Shown: positions 38,710 to 48,815, counted from the stretch's first letter. The stretch: DNA of 64,000 bases from Stieleria sp. JC731 (GCF_020966635.1 NZ_JAJKFQ010000005.1:186001-250000), one strand, 5' to 3'. Numbers and translations: made by a program. The notes: a model not told the origin generated them from the letters alone.

Positions 38710-38736
38710 TCAAGGATCTCTAACGAAATCCACTAC
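38667..38736 (+). repeat. Dispersed double-palindrome repeat family B, copy 1
   Basis: GTAGTGGATCTTGTCAAAGATCCC opens it and a degenerate inverse (GGATCTCTAACGAAATCCACTAC) closes it, 70 bp in all. The adjacent esterase gene ends inside it: 38713-38736 encode the final VVDFVRDP and the stop follows at 38710-38712. The repeat therefore supplies eight residues and the stop codon. Confidence 0.88.
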
Positions 38737-39642
38737 CTCAGCTTGTAGCTTCGCCCGCAAAAACTCAGTCGCGTTTCTATACTCGGGGTTGGTGCCCGGA
38801 TAGTTGAGATAGGACTCGACGCCCAGTTCATCGCATCGTTCTTTGAGAGCGAGGCCATGATTGACATGATGGATCATCCATCCGTTTCGCAGTCGCGGTT
38901 CCTTGGGGGCGGGATCTGCAGGATCCATCGCGTAGGTCATATAGACAGGCGGATCATCTGAGCTGATCAGCGAGAGGGCAGCGATTTCTTGATTGATCCG
39001 TTGGACTTCAGAATCACTGGATGTTCCAAAATATCTGGCGGTCTCCCCTTTCTTACTTGAGCGGTCTTTATAGCCGGGAACGTTCGCGTCCCACCACTTC
39101 ATCGCCATCGTGACTTGGCCAGCATTCGATGCGACGCAAGTGAGGCGAGTGGATTGTCGCTCGATCGGATCATCGCTGCTGGGATCGGCAAAGTCGTCGT
39201 GGAATGCGAGGTACATCACCAGTTGTGCTCCGGCAGAACCACCGACCGCACCCACTCGGTTTTTGTCGATCTTCCATTGATCAGCTTTACTGCGAAGAAA
39301 CTGAATCGCCTTTGCGGCATCATCGTGAGCCGCAGGTAGCGGTGAATGAGCTAAGAAGCGGTAGTTGATGGTCGCGACAGAGATTCCGGAATCGAGTAGT
39401 GATTTCAGAACTTTCTGGCTTAGCTTGGTTTTGTCGCCGCCCACGAATCCGCCGCCATGGATATGGATAACAAGCGGCGACGGGGAAGATTCGCTCGCTT
39501 GCCAGAAATCGAGCACCTGACGTTCATGCGAACCATAAGACACATTCGCAGCCGTCGGTGTGATTTGATACCGAGCAACCTGCTGAGCAGAAGTATGTCC
39601 ACTCAATAGGGCAAGACCCAAGGCAATAATCAGCAAACGCAT
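38710..39642 (-). CDS. Secreted alpha/beta hydrolase (esterase/lipase)
   Basis: 310 residues from ATG 39642, whose leader LLIIALGLALLSGHTSAQQ is a signal peptide; ATG 39666 adds eight residues. Carboxylesterase of the acetyl-xylan/BD-FAE type, predicted periplasmic. Seen: VIHIHGGGFVGGDKTKLSQK (oxyanion hole), the nucleophile in VGAVGGSAGAQLVMYLA, YMTYAMDPADP with the probable acid residue, and a His in MIHHVNHGLALK. The last eight residues come from repeat family B, so the C-terminus was probably extended or replaced. Same direction as the neighbouring esterase gene upstream, from which a further copy of the same repeat separates it. Confidence 0.87.
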   Translation of the reverse strand: MRLLIIALGLALLSGHTSAQQVARYQITPTAANVSYGSHERQVLDFWQASESSPSPLVIHIHGGGFVGGDKTKLSQKVLKSLLDSGISVATINYRFLAHSPLPAAHDDAAKAIQFLRSKADQWKIDKNRVGAVGGSAGAQLVMYLAFHDDFADPSSDDPIERQSTRLTCVASNAGQVTMAMKWWDANVPGYKDRSSKKGETARYFGTSSDSEVQRINQEIAALSLISSDDPPVYMTYAMDPADPAPKEPRLRNGWMIHHVNHGLALKERCDELGVESYLNYPGTNPEYRNATEFLRAKLQAEVVDFVRDP

Positions 39643-39672
39643 GAGGTATCTCGATATTCGAAACAACGAATC

Positions 39673-39741
39673 GTAGTGGATCTTGTCAAAGATCCCGTGA
39701 GCAAAACCTAGCCATCAAGGATCTTTAACAAGATCCACTAC
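39673..39741 (+). repeat. Dispersed double-palindrome repeat family B, copy 2
   Basis: GTAGTGGATCTTGTCAAAGATCCC ... AGGATCTTTAACAAGATCCACTAC, 69 bp, in the 107 bp gap between the two esterase genes. If the genes share a transcript this would be folded into the message. Confidence 0.88.
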
Positions 39742-39773
39742 AGTAATCTGCAACGGATCGGAAATTCCTTCTC

Positions 39774-40901
39774 CTACTTCGCTTTGTATCCGAACCAAAC
39801 CCATTCGATCGCGTGAGGCAGAAATTGTTCTTTGGCGTTGCGAACACCGTGTCCAGAATTCTGGCAGAACAGGTATTGGTATTCGTAACCCTTGGTCTTT
39901 AGAACTTTTGCCATACGGTGATTGGCCTCGACCCAGTCATGCATTCCGTCACGCATCACGTTCGGGTTGAGGTTGTCCCGATCTCCAACGGCCAGAAAGA
40001 TTCGAAGTGGCTTCTCGGGACTGTTGGGGATGATCGTTTCATGAAAGTCCCATGCGCCTCCCGGTGTCGCGGGATTGAATGGCCACTGTTGATTGACGAA
40101 CGTTCCCGATGTGGTCAGGACTCGGTGGTAGAGGTCGGTCCGATACCATGCCATCGCCAATGCTGCGGAGCCTCCTGAACTACTACCCATGGCAGCTCGC
40201 CCGTCGGGATCAGGCGTCAATCGGACACCATAATTTTCTTGTATGCGTGGTAGGACTTCCGTTTCGATGTACTCGGCATAGGCCCCTGACATCGTGTCGT
40301 ATTCTTTTCCCCGCTCGTGTCCTTGCGCATCACCGCCGCCATTGGCCACAAAGATCGCGATCATCGCAGGAACACGCTTTTGGTGAATCAGATTGTCGAG
40401 AATCCGTGGGATCATCATATTCGGTTTCCCTTTTGGACCGTCGTGAATCACCATGAAAGGAGCTTCTGTGCCCGGTTCATATTGCGAAGGGATATAAACC
40501 GTGATCTTCCGTTCGTAGTCGATCGGGTGAGTGTCCACGATTAACGTGCGTGGGTTGTTAGGATCAACCGTTCCGAACTCGTTTCGTGCGATTCCCGGAT
40601 TGAACAGTTTCGTTTGCCTGGAGTCGATCGTGAATTGTTCAACCTTGCCTTGAGGAACCCCTTCAACGGGATCGAGTTCGGACGCCGGCTGATAGTCGGG
40701 ACCGATCACAAAGTTTCCGGAAACATCGAGCGGTGGATTGGGCCCGGATTTGTCGTCGAGTCGACTAAACGAGGGTGCACCGGGAGCATCGAACAACCGC
40801 GTCGGAGGAGTTTGCTTTTTTTGTTGCGCCAGGACAGTACCTGACGTCAGCGCAATCACAACAGCAAGAAGCGATAGCAAGTTGTCTAGAAAACGAGACA
40901 T
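39774..40901 (-). CDS. Secreted esterase, enterochelin-esterase-like alpha/beta hydrolase
   Basis: 375 residues from ATG 40901, with signal peptide MSRFLDNLLSLLAVVIALTS... ending near VLAQQ; the longer frame to 41024 is not signal-like. Seen: TVDPNNPRTLIVDTHPIDYERKITVYIPSQY (the Esterase/D-type opening), APFMVIHDGP, the nucleophile in MGSSSGGSAALAMAW, LAVGDRDNLNP and a C-terminal NSGHGVRNAKEQF with the probable catalytic His. Family knowledge: related planctomycete enzymes deacetylate or de-esterify plant and algal polymers; the substrate is unknown here. Confidence 0.85.
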   Translation of the reverse strand: MSRFLDNLLSLLAVVIALTSGTVLAQQKKQTPPTRLFDAPGAPSFSRLDDKSGPNPPLDVSGNFVIGPDYQPASELDPVEGVPQGKVEQFTIDSRQTKLFNPGIARNEFGTVDPNNPRTLIVDTHPIDYERKITVYIPSQYEPGTEAPFMVIHDGPKGKPNMMIPRILDNLIHQKRVPAMIAIFVANGGGDAQGHERGKEYDTMSGAYAEYIETEVLPRIQENYGVRLTPDPDGRAAMGSSSGGSAALAMAWYRTDLYHRVLTTSGTFVNQQWPFNPATPGGAWDFHETIIPNSPEKPLRIFLAVGDRDNLNPNVMRDGMHDWVEANHRMAKVLKTKGYEYQYLFCQNSGHGVRNAKEQFLPHAIEWVWFGYKAK

Positions 40902-41066
40902 GGTCCTGGACCTATGAAGTGAATCGAGAGGCAGTTTCTCAGCACCGATCGAGGAGTTCGCGACGATCGGATTGACTGCCGCCAGTGTATTCGATCCGGA
41001 CACCGATAAGGTAGCTCGATACACGATTGCGATGGAGCTTCAGAAGACCAAGCGAGTGACATCGAT

Positions 41067-44000
41067 CTACTCGCTGGTCGAAATAGGCTCCACTTTTATT
41101 TCAAGGCAGCTTGCTGCTTCCTCACGAATGGCCGAGAAGGATGGATCGAATGGCACGACTTTCTTTCGCCACTTTTCGGCCGATTCGAATGCTTCTGTTG
41201 CTTCCTCTTTTCGACCTGCCGCTTGAAGCGCCATCGGCAATACGAAACGCTCTTTGCCAGCCGCCTCGCCGCGAAGTTCGATGCTCTCTTGCAGCAGTGC
41301 AATCGATTCTTCGATTTCACCAAGGCGATAGTGGATAGCCCCCCTGACAGACTGCGATCGAAGCGTCTCAAACCGGGGAAGCGCTGAAAGATTCTCGGTG
41401 ATCCAGTTTTCAGTTTTTTTCAGCAACGTATCGGGCGTTTTCTGCAGATAGGCAAGATGCCAATAAAGTGGATTTGGGAGATTCGGCATGCGGAACTTCT
41501 GCTCTCGGTTTCCGACAAATAATTTGTCAAATGTATCTGTCGTGATCCGCCACTTAATGAGTGTGTCGCGAGGGAAATTTTCGTTCGGACTCAGCTCATA
41601 TCCCTTGGTAATATCTTCTTCCGCACGGACTCTGTTTCCAAGCCATGTGAAAATCTTTCCGCGCGCAGCGAGCAGGACGCCATCGTTTGGGTGCTGTTCA
41701 ATGGCTTTGCTGAGCTCAATGATTGCGGTCTCCGGATTTCCCAGCCTGGCGGTCATCTCCGCGGCCAAAGCAATAAAGGTCGTATTGTTGGGTGCGAACT
41801 CAAGTGCTTTTTTGTAGTATTGCCGTGCTAGACCCAATTCATGAATCCAAGCATACTCGCGTGAAATCGTTGAAAGTTTAAAGATATTTCCGGGTTCCAA
41901 CGCATCCGAAGCAATGAATGCATTGGCCGCTGCTCTTTGCTCACCATGCTCGGACAATACACGTGCAAGAGTATTTTGTGCAAACGGACGGTTCGGATCG
42001 ATGTGAACTGATTTTTTGGCAAAGCCAAGTGCTTCACCAGCTTTGTTTTGTCGCCTAAGCACCTCAGCCAAAGAGGTAAGTCCTTCTGTAAAATTCGGAT
42101 CTAGTTCAAGGGCTTGGCGAAAATAAACTTCAGCTTCAGCAAAACGGTTCCGGCGTACGCCTTCCAACATTCCAATGTTGTAAAAAATATATGGTTGCGG
42201 ATCCAACTCGGCAGACCGCTGGTAGAACTTGTCGGCCAGATCAGGAAACTGCGACTCCAATCGCATCGCCATCCAGTTGAGCAGCCTTGCATCGTCTTTG
42301 AACGCTTCAAAAGTCAGGTTTTCATGTTCAGCAAACTGCTCCGGTGATTTTTCAGCCAATTTCAGTAGGCGTTGTCTTCGTCTTTCGATCGAAGACTTCG
42401 TAAGCGGGCTATTCGGAAAATGGATGGCGAATCTATCGATCAATCTCGAGACAGAGATGAGCTCACCAAGTTCAGCCTGTTCGATTTCTGCGAGTGCTGT
42501 TTCAAGTGCCATCACTTGACTACCGAGACGGGTCGGCCTGAGGGCGACTGCGGCGGCAGAATGGATTCGACATTCGTCGAGATCTGGTTGGTCCAAGCTA
42601 AACAGCGTAGATAACAATGACATGCGAGCCCAATAACTATCAGGCTGGAGCTCAACAGCTTTCCTGAGAAGATTCGCCGCAACAATTAATAGTCGTTCGC
42701 TGTTTGGCTTTTGAGATCCCGTTTGGATACGCAGGCGTCCAAAGTTATTGCCCTGACCCATTCCAGTGGAAATTCGAACGACCAGACGCAAATTACGTTC
42801 GTCGCTTAGTTCGACGACTTCTTCCAGGGCAAAATAGATATTCAACTCATTTTGATGTGTCCAAAGATGGGCAAATGTTTCTCCTTTGCCATCGGAGATC
42901 TGATCATTCAAACCCCATTCGCCAAACAGGTTGTTGGCGATAGGTCGAATTTTCAGTGGCGTGGAATTGCCGTCTGCGTCTATCAATTCACAAGCCACAT
43001 CGTGTAAACCGACATCGCCAATCGCTTCCTTTCCCGATCGAGACCAGGTTTGCCATTTTCCATCCACTTTTGTCTCGACATCGTGGGGAATGGCTTGTAG
43101 TCGCAACGCCCCCATGTCCTTGTCGAGACTTGCTTCGATTTCGATGACTTCGTCATTCGGGTTGGGACCACTTGCAAGAATGGAGCCATCCGGCAATCGC
43201 TGCAGCTTTGTCCCATTTTTTGCGGTCAGCTTTGGATCAGCTAGATTTTGCCATGCGACCGAATCAGCCAAATACTTGGTCCGAGTTTGATCGTCGATTG
43301 TGGCGATCCAATCTGCCAGTTGGACAAGTGAAGCAATTGGTGTGGCTTCTGTAACACCCTTGGAGCCCAACTCGATGACATGATCGATGTTTGTTTCGTT
43401 GACTCCCAAGCGAATTTGCTTTCGCCAAGGGTCTTTGTCGAAATGATCGACAATCTTCCATAAACGCTTCGCTGCCGAGATGCGTTCTGTTGCCAATGGA
43501 TCATGTGTGCATGACCAACGGAATCTTCCGAGTGATTCGTCAGAAAATTGGAAATCTCGATTGCGATCTCTATTGGAGATCCAAACTCGAAATCCGCTGT
43601 CGCTGGCTATTGGCGTGTCGAGCACAAAGACGGCTGCGTGCGGACGGCCTCCGCTATAACCTAAGTGCCAGGTATCTTTGCGAATCGGATCTTTCGGCCA
43701 TGAGTAATCCGAAACGGCGTAAGAGACACTCGCCTTCTGTCTGTTTTCAAAATTGCCGATTGGAGCAATCTCGATGTTAAGTCCTTCCAGTGTCCCTACT
43801 CCGGAGCCCTCTTGTCGTCCCGGTCCGTGGTTTGGAAGTGAATCGTGTAGCAGAGCTTCGATTCGAAATGCAGATATCTGTGTCGTATCCGATTCAAAGA
43901 TCAGGTCATAGCCGGCCCAAGCGTTTTCACCGCTGACCAGAATTGAACCATCGCCAAGTGGGGTAAGTTTATCGCCACCTCGTGATTGAAGAACGATCGG

Positions 44001-46091
44001 CTGCAGGTTCGACCACTCACATTGTTGCCAACGATAAAATGGAATCTTCTCTTCAAGTAAGACTCGCCAACGATCGAGGCAGGCAACTACAAAATTTCGG
44101 TGTTTGTTGTGGAGGCTTTCCAGAAGTTTCAGCGTCTCAGAGACGTCGCTTTCCGGTGAGAGTTCCCATCTTTTAAATGCGCTAGAAAATCGTTCTACAG
44201 GATCAACAAATGGTTCGACACGAAGCATCGGCTCGGGAGGTTCTTCACTTGATCCATCTTCGGAACGGCTCGTCGACCAATCGAAGTCAGATGACTGGTT
44301 CGCCTGTTGTTGTTGACGTCGTTGAGAGGCTCGAAATTCCATCTCTCGCTCATAGGCTGACTGAAGATCTTGCACTAAGTGCAGCTCCTGAAGTCGACCA
44401 TCGACGAGACTTTTAATGTTATTCGCGCGTCGAAGTAAATCAGAATCCAATGCAGGTGAAAGCGATGTTTTTTCGACGCGTGAAAGTGCTGACCTCGCAG
44501 CTTCCAGATCAGATTCATCCGGGAATTCATCAGCCTGCAGACTGGCATAGGCTGCCGCAAGGGTCAAGTCTTCTTGGATTTGTTGCATCGTTTGCTCCTT
44601 TTGCAGGGCTTGAGATGCGTCGTAGGCAGCCTGTTTGTGTTCTGCCCACCAAATTCCAACTGCTAATGACGCTAGGGCAAAAATGACGGAAGCAGCAAAG
44701 CCGAATTGAAAGACGCGACGTTTCTTCTCTTCTATCAGTCGAGCCTTGGACCGAGCGAGTTCTAATTCTGAATTTCGAAAACGCTCTTCGACAGACGTCA
44801 GGTATTGTTCAAGCCTCCGTCCAACGTCTCCAGCATCACGAGGTCGATCATCTTGTTCCTTAGCCAGGCAGGATCGAACCAAGTCTCGTAGCACAGGATC
44901 ACCAACAGTCTCGTTAAGCAAACTGAGCGAGCGAGCGATTTGACACTGCTGAGAGTCACTGATGATGGTAAATTGGCTCTCGCCTTGGTAGAGAGATTGG
45001 CCGGTAAGGATCTTGAATAGAATCGCGCCTAGTGAGAAGACATCGCTCGTTGGCCCAAGATCGTTGATTCGCCCTTGCGCCTGTTCCGGTGAGATGTAGC
45101 CGGGAGTTCCCAACAGACTTCCAAGTCTGGTGTCAAGCTCTTCAGTTGCATCCCGGGAGTCGAAGTCGGCCAACGGAATCGTGTTTTCATTACCACAAGT
45201 TTCTTCCGTCAAGGAAAGTGATTGCAAATCTACATCCCGGACGATTGCTTCGGATTTAGCGTTGTCAGATAGCACCTTTGCCAAACCCCAGTCCATCACC
45301 AGCACTTCTCCGAATTCTCCGACCATGATGTTTGCCGGCTTCAAGTCTCGATGGATTACGCCTTGTTGGTGGGCATAACCGACAGCCTGACAAACATGCA
45401 GAAATGTATTGAGCAACTGAGAACGATCATTTCTGCCATCGCTGTGGTCTAGCAGTTCACCAAGAGTGCCTCCGTTGACAAATTTCATCGCAAAATAGGG
45501 GCAATCATTTTCCCACATGCCAGCGTCATAAATGGGCGCAATTCCCGGGTGCTGTAATTGCCCTCCGATTTGTGCTTCCTCAACAAATCGCTTGAATACA
45601 GACATCGATTTTAGATGTTGCGGCAACATTACTTTGATCCCAACTTCCCTTCCGAGGTCAGTATCGAAAGCTCTAAACACCGCACCCATTCCACCGCGCG
45701 CGATCTCTTCAAGAATCAAGTAGCGACCTTCCTTCGCTCGATTCGAAAAGTCAGGTAGGCTTCGGCTTCGTTGCAGACGTACGCGAGGAAGTTCGTTTGA
45801 TAGATTGCCTCGCCTCTTAAGAACGCCTGGCAATCCGACACTTATTTGAGTGTCTGAAGCGATGCTTGGCTCGGTTTCTGCAGACGCATTGAACACTAAA
45901 TTAAATGCATCTATTCTTGCCGCATTGGGATTAGTCTCAACAGCATCCAGCAATTGTTTGACGATTTCAAAAAGGTCTGAACGCTGGCGTTTCAGTTGCT
46001 CCAATGCTGTGTCGCGCCCGTCTTTAGGCAAGTCATAAATATCGAGAAATGCTTCACGGATGGAGTCCAAGTCGGTATTGCTAGGCAACAA
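41067..46091 (-). CDS. Giant membrane Ser/Thr protein kinase with duplicated middle module and TPRs
   Basis: 1674 residues. Hanks-type kinase domain about residues 124-440: glycine loop EEIARGGMGAVFRAFD, VAIK-like Lys in EVGIKVML, catalytic IHRDLKPANIMV near 245, a DWG in place of DFG, and GTPGYISPEQAQGR. A TM helix follows at about 457-483 (FGFAASVIFALASLAVGIWW), so the remainder should be extracytoplasmic. There a coiled coil leads to two related modules (about 690-870 and 945-1125), each with a 'DGSIL.SG' followed by 'alRLeal.hD' pattern, then TPR-like repeats at about 1290-1510. Pairs with the ECF sigma gene upstream (223 bp away), as in other planctomycete kinase-sigma loci. Confidence 0.88.
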   Translation of the reverse strand: MLPSNTDLDSIREAFLDIYDLPKDGRDTALEQLKRQRSDLFEIVKQLLDAVETNPNAARIDAFNLVFNASAETEPSIASDTQISVGLPGVLKRRGNLSNELPRVRLQRSRSLPDFSNRAKEGRYLILEEIARGGMGAVFRAFDTDLGREVGIKVMLPQHLKSMSVFKRFVEEAQIGGQLQHPGIAPIYDAGMWENDCPYFAMKFVNGGTLGELLDHSDGRNDRSQLLNTFLHVCQAVGYAHQQGVIHRDLKPANIMVGEFGEVLVMDWGLAKVLSDNAKSEAIVRDVDLQSLSLTEETCGNENTIPLADFDSRDATEELDTRLGSLLGTPGYISPEQAQGRINDLGPTSDVFSLGAILFKILTGQSLYQGESQFTIISDSQQCQIARSLSLLNETVGDPVLRDLVRSCLAKEQDDRPRDAGDVGRRLEQYLTSVEERFRNSELELARSKARLIEEKKRRVFQFGFAASVIFALASLAVGIWWAEHKQAAYDASQALQKEQTMQQIQEDLTLAAAYASLQADEFPDESDLEAARSALSRVEKTSLSPALDSDLLRRANNIKSLVDGRLQELHLVQDLQSAYEREMEFRASQRRQQQQANQSSDFDWSTSRSEDGSSEEPPEPMLRVEPFVDPVERFSSAFKRWELSPESDVSETLKLLESLHNKHRNFVVACLDRWRVLLEEKIPFYRWQQCEWSNLQPIVLQSRGGDKLTPLGDGSILVSGENAWAGYDLIFESDTTQISAFRIEALLHDSLPNHGPGRQEGSGVGTLEGLNIEIAPIGNFENRQKASVSYAVSDYSWPKDPIRKDTWHLGYSGGRPHAAVFVLDTPIASDSGFRVWISNRDRNRDFQFSDESLGRFRWSCTHDPLATERISAAKRLWKIVDHFDKDPWRKQIRLGVNETNIDHVIELGSKGVTEATPIASLVQLADWIATIDDQTRTKYLADSVAWQNLADPKLTAKNGTKLQRLPDGSILASGPNPNDEVIEIEASLDKDMGALRLQAIPHDVETKVDGKWQTWSRSGKEAIGDVGLHDVACELIDADGNSTPLKIRPIANNLFGEWGLNDQISDGKGETFAHLWTHQNELNIYFALEEVVELSDERNLRLVVRISTGMGQGNNFGRLRIQTGSQKPNSERLLIVAANLLRKAVELQPDSYWARMSLLSTLFSLDQPDLDECRIHSAAAVALRPTRLGSQVMALETALAEIEQAELGELISVSRLIDRFAIHFPNSPLTKSSIERRRQRLLKLAEKSPEQFAEHENLTFEAFKDDARLLNWMAMRLESQFPDLADKFYQRSAELDPQPYIFYNIGMLEGVRRNRFAEAEVYFRQALELDPNFTEGLTSLAEVLRRQNKAGEALGFAKKSVHIDPNRPFAQNTLARVLSEHGEQRAAANAFIASDALEPGNIFKLSTISREYAWIHELGLARQYYKKALEFAPNNTTFIALAAEMTARLGNPETAIIELSKAIEQHPNDGVLLAARGKIFTWLGNRVRAEEDITKGYELSPNENFPRDTLIKWRITTDTFDKLFVGNREQKFRMPNLPNPLYWHLAYLQKTPDTLLKKTENWITENLSALPRFETLRSQSVRGAIHYRLGEIEESIALLQESIELRGEAAGKERFVLPMALQAAGRKEEATEAFESAEKWRKKVVPFDPSFSAIREEAASCLEIKVEPISTSE

Positions 46092-46314
46092 TTGAGCAAC
46101 TCTCGTATGTTTGTGTCTGCTATCAACTCGGTTTCAGCGTTTTGGTAGCGGAGCAGTTTTCGAGGGGACGAAAGACGCACCATTCTCGCCTCGCTCAGTC
46201 GATTCGAACATCCAAGCTGAGCGGAGACAGTTTTGCACTTTAGTACATGCGAGAGATGTTGCTGCTTTTTCCAACAAATCCAAATTCCCAGTGACTTTTC
46301 TGAAAGTTGCTCGA

Positions 46315-46899
46315 CTATTCGCCTTTATCAATATCGAAGGCGTCCGCGACCATCGCGCGGGCGAAGGCCCAGTGAGCGTAAGCTTTGGATTTGGAGATGC
46401 CTACAAGCTCAGCAGTTTCGGTGACAGAGAGACCAGCAAAGACCTTCATCTTGATCAGTTGAGCTGATGTCGAATCTACTTTCTCAAGAGAACTCAACGA
46501 ATCGTCAAACTCGATCAGCCATGCGGGGTCCATAGCCGCACCTGTTGTCGAGTTCTCGATCGTCAGTTCAAACTCTTCGCGTTTTAAATGCCCACCCCGC
46601 TTCTTGCCCGCCTTTTGCCTGGCATTCTCTATCAGTATGCGCCGCATGGACTCCGCCGCCGCCGCAAAAAAATGGCGTCTGCCTTCCCAAGTGGCAGTGT
46701 TCTTCTGACTCATCAACCGCATGAATGTTTCGTGGACCAAAGCGGTCGCTTGAAGTGAGTGTCCCGGTCGCTCACGCCGCATCATATTCTGCGCCACGTG
46801 GCGCAGTTCTTCGTAGACCAGCGGAAATAGTTGATCGAGGACGTTTTCGTTTTGGTCAGAAGCTTTCTCAAGAATCTGCGTAATCTCGTCAGCGCTCAT
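46315..46899 (-). CDS. ECF sigma factor (planctomycete TIGR02999-like group)
   Basis: 194 residues from ATG 46899; AGGAG lies 5-9 bases before it, and the longer frame to 47073 is not supported. Sigma-70 family transcription factor of the ECF class. Seen: region 2 with FPLVYEELRHVAQNMMRRERPGHSLQATALVHETFMRL, WEGRRHFFAAAAESMRRILIENARQKAGKKRGG between regions 2 and 4, and region 4 (SSLEKVDSTSAQLIKMKVFAGLSVTETAELVGISKSKAYAHWAFARAMV). The HSLQATALVHETFMRL block marks the group found next to Ser/Thr kinases. No anti-sigma gene adjoins it, so the kinase 223 bp downstream may control it. Confidence 0.92.
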   Translation of the reverse strand: MSADEITQILEKASDQNENVLDQLFPLVYEELRHVAQNMMRRERPGHSLQATALVHETFMRLMSQKNTATWEGRRHFFAAAAESMRRILIENARQKAGKKRGGHLKREEFELTIENSTTGAAMDPAWLIEFDDSLSSLEKVDSTSAQLIKMKVFAGLSVTETAELVGISKSKAYAHWAFARAMVADAFDIDKGE

Positions 46900-47346
46900 C
46901 GGGTCTCCTGGAATCCCAGGTGAAGTTGTAGTACCACAAAGAATTAACAAGTTCATCGGTTCAGACTGGATGTAGTCTAGCAGTCTACACCGGTCTTCAA
47001 GCAGTATCAGCATCAGACGAAGTGTCGCTAGTCCATGGAGCTTTCTCGCCCAAGTGCAAAGCCCAAGCTGCATCAGAATGCACCGCCAGCATCCGGCCTG
47101 CTCTTCCGAAAAACGAGTTTGCTAAAAATGTCAACATCGTCTGGAAAACGCTCGGAGAAGTCTCGCATGTACTTTCGGCATGCATTGACTGGCGAACAAG
47201 GAAGTGGTTATTCGACCGTCATTATGCTCATCGGCGACGCACTAACGCCAAAGGCCGGGTCGAGGACGACTTGAATCCTTGCGCAAGTGCCAAGCAATCG
47301 TTTTCCCTGTATTTACCCCAGCTCCTGTCTAAATATCGAGGCTGAG
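46900..47346. other. Divergent intergenic region upstream of the ECF gene and a secreted-protein gene
   Basis: About 450 bp. It should contain the ECF autoregulated promoter and that of the plus-strand gene at 47347. I see no repeat and no credible coding frame. Confidence 0.45.
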
Positions 47347-48696
47347 ATGCTTGACCTGACAAATGTACTAAAACAAATCGCTATTCACTCAGTTTTCGTT
47401 GCGGGGCTTCTTACGGTACAGCAGCTTCATGCTGGCAAAAACGGAAAGGGAAAAGGCGATGGTGGCAGCGGAGACACATCTCCAACTGTCATGTTCCAGC
47501 CAATAACGTTCTCGCTTCCCGATCCGCTGGGGTATGCGGGGCCAGCGAACAGCTATGGGGGCGTTATCAACAATCGACTACAAATTGCCGGAAGCTACAC
47601 AACTTCAGCCGGCGCTCACTCGGCATTTTTCTACGATCCGCAAGTTGACGCGAGCCATTCGATCGACCTGAACGTGATCACCCAGAACGTCCCAGATGGC
47701 TTCGCCATTCGTGCCGCCAACGGGATCAATGAGTTGGGTAACATTGCGGTTGTATGTGTCAGTGATCCAAGTCTTCGATTCTCCGACCCTGCAAACGAGG
47801 TGCTGACAGGAGTAGTGAATACGAGTGCGGGGTTTGAATTCAGCTTGGTCCCCCTGCCATCGGTCGTCTACGACGAAACGGATGAATACGCCGAACCAAT
47901 GGGAATTAACAATTCGAATGACCTGTTGATCGTTTCAAGGCAGATCGAGAATGGTATCCGCGAATGGACTACCTATGTGGCTTTCTTTGACGAGGCGAAC
48001 TCGACTTGGTCGCTTGAGGCCATCGATCCGCTATCTGGATTCCGCGGAGTCGGAATATCTGATCGCCTCGCAGGCGGCGATTTGTTTGTTGTCGGAAACG
48101 CTGCCGACGCAACGACCAGAAATTTGTTGTCGTATCCCGTTCGAGTGAACCTGATCAATCCCGGCGCTGGCGAAGTTGTTCTGTCAGAATACAGTGAAGC
48201 AGGCACAGACTACCGGTTTGTCGGGCCCTTCAGTGGGACCAATTCCTATGGTGAGTTCCTGGGACGTCAGATCGCAACGACGACAACGACCAAGGGAAAG
48301 CGAACTACAACAGTGGTCCAAGAATCGTTCTTCAAATTTACAAACCAAGTGCAGGCCGATTCGTTGGGGTTGCAGTATCCAAGCAAACTAAATAATCAGC
48401 TCGACTACTTCGCCAATCTAATATTCAACGGGCGAGAAGTCTTGAGCATCGACGGGAGCGATTCCTATATCGATATCGTTGATTCTATCGACTTCACCAG
48501 TGCCCCCGAAATTAATTGGGAGGCTGCCGAAACAACGACCGAATTTCGATCGATTACTGACCGCATTGATGTTGGGTCGGATTCTGATCCCGCCAATGAT
48601 CTTCCGATCATATTCGGATACGCTGAGGTTGAACGCGGTCCCTACACAGCGATATCTTCCAAGCCGATCCTGCTAGTTCCAGTGCTCAGCAACTGA
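47347..48696 (+). CDS. Secreted protein of unknown function with HAF-like repeats
   Basis: 449 residues from ATG 47347; GAGG lies six bases upstream. Signal peptide (NVLKQIAIHSVFVAGLLTVQQLHAG) then a Gly/Lys-rich linker (KNGKGKGDGGSGD). The body contains spaced 'N..G...G......g....afF' segments (NSYGGVINNRLQIAGSYTTS...AFFYD; AANGINELGNIAVV; PMGINNSNDLLI) that recall HAF-repeat beta-propeller proteins. I do not recognise a definite family. It lies head to head with the ECF sigma gene and could be part of its regulon. Confidence 0.7.
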   Translation: MLDLTNVLKQIAIHSVFVAGLLTVQQLHAGKNGKGKGDGGSGDTSPTVMFQPITFSLPDPLGYAGPANSYGGVINNRLQIAGSYTTSAGAHSAFFYDPQVDASHSIDLNVITQNVPDGFAIRAANGINELGNIAVVCVSDPSLRFSDPANEVLTGVVNTSAGFEFSLVPLPSVVYDETDEYAEPMGINNSNDLLIVSRQIENGIREWTTYVAFFDEANSTWSLEAIDPLSGFRGVGISDRLAGGDLFVVGNAADATTRNLLSYPVRVNLINPGAGEVVLSEYSEAGTDYRFVGPFSGTNSYGEFLGRQIATTTTTKGKRTTTVVQESFFKFTNQVQADSLGLQYPSKLNNQLDYFANLIFNGREVLSIDGSDSYIDIVDSIDFTSAPEINWEAAETTTEFRSITDRIDVGSDSDPANDLPIIFGYAEVERGPYTAISSKPILLVPVLSN

Positions 48697-48815
48697 GCGG
48701 AAGCAATAGAACACCAAAGATATGAGAACCGAGGAGTCGCGGGCAGTAAAATCCCGCTTCCTCGTATCCGTTCCATCGCCATGCGGCTCCAATGCATCCA
48801 CATGGAAAAGGAGTC

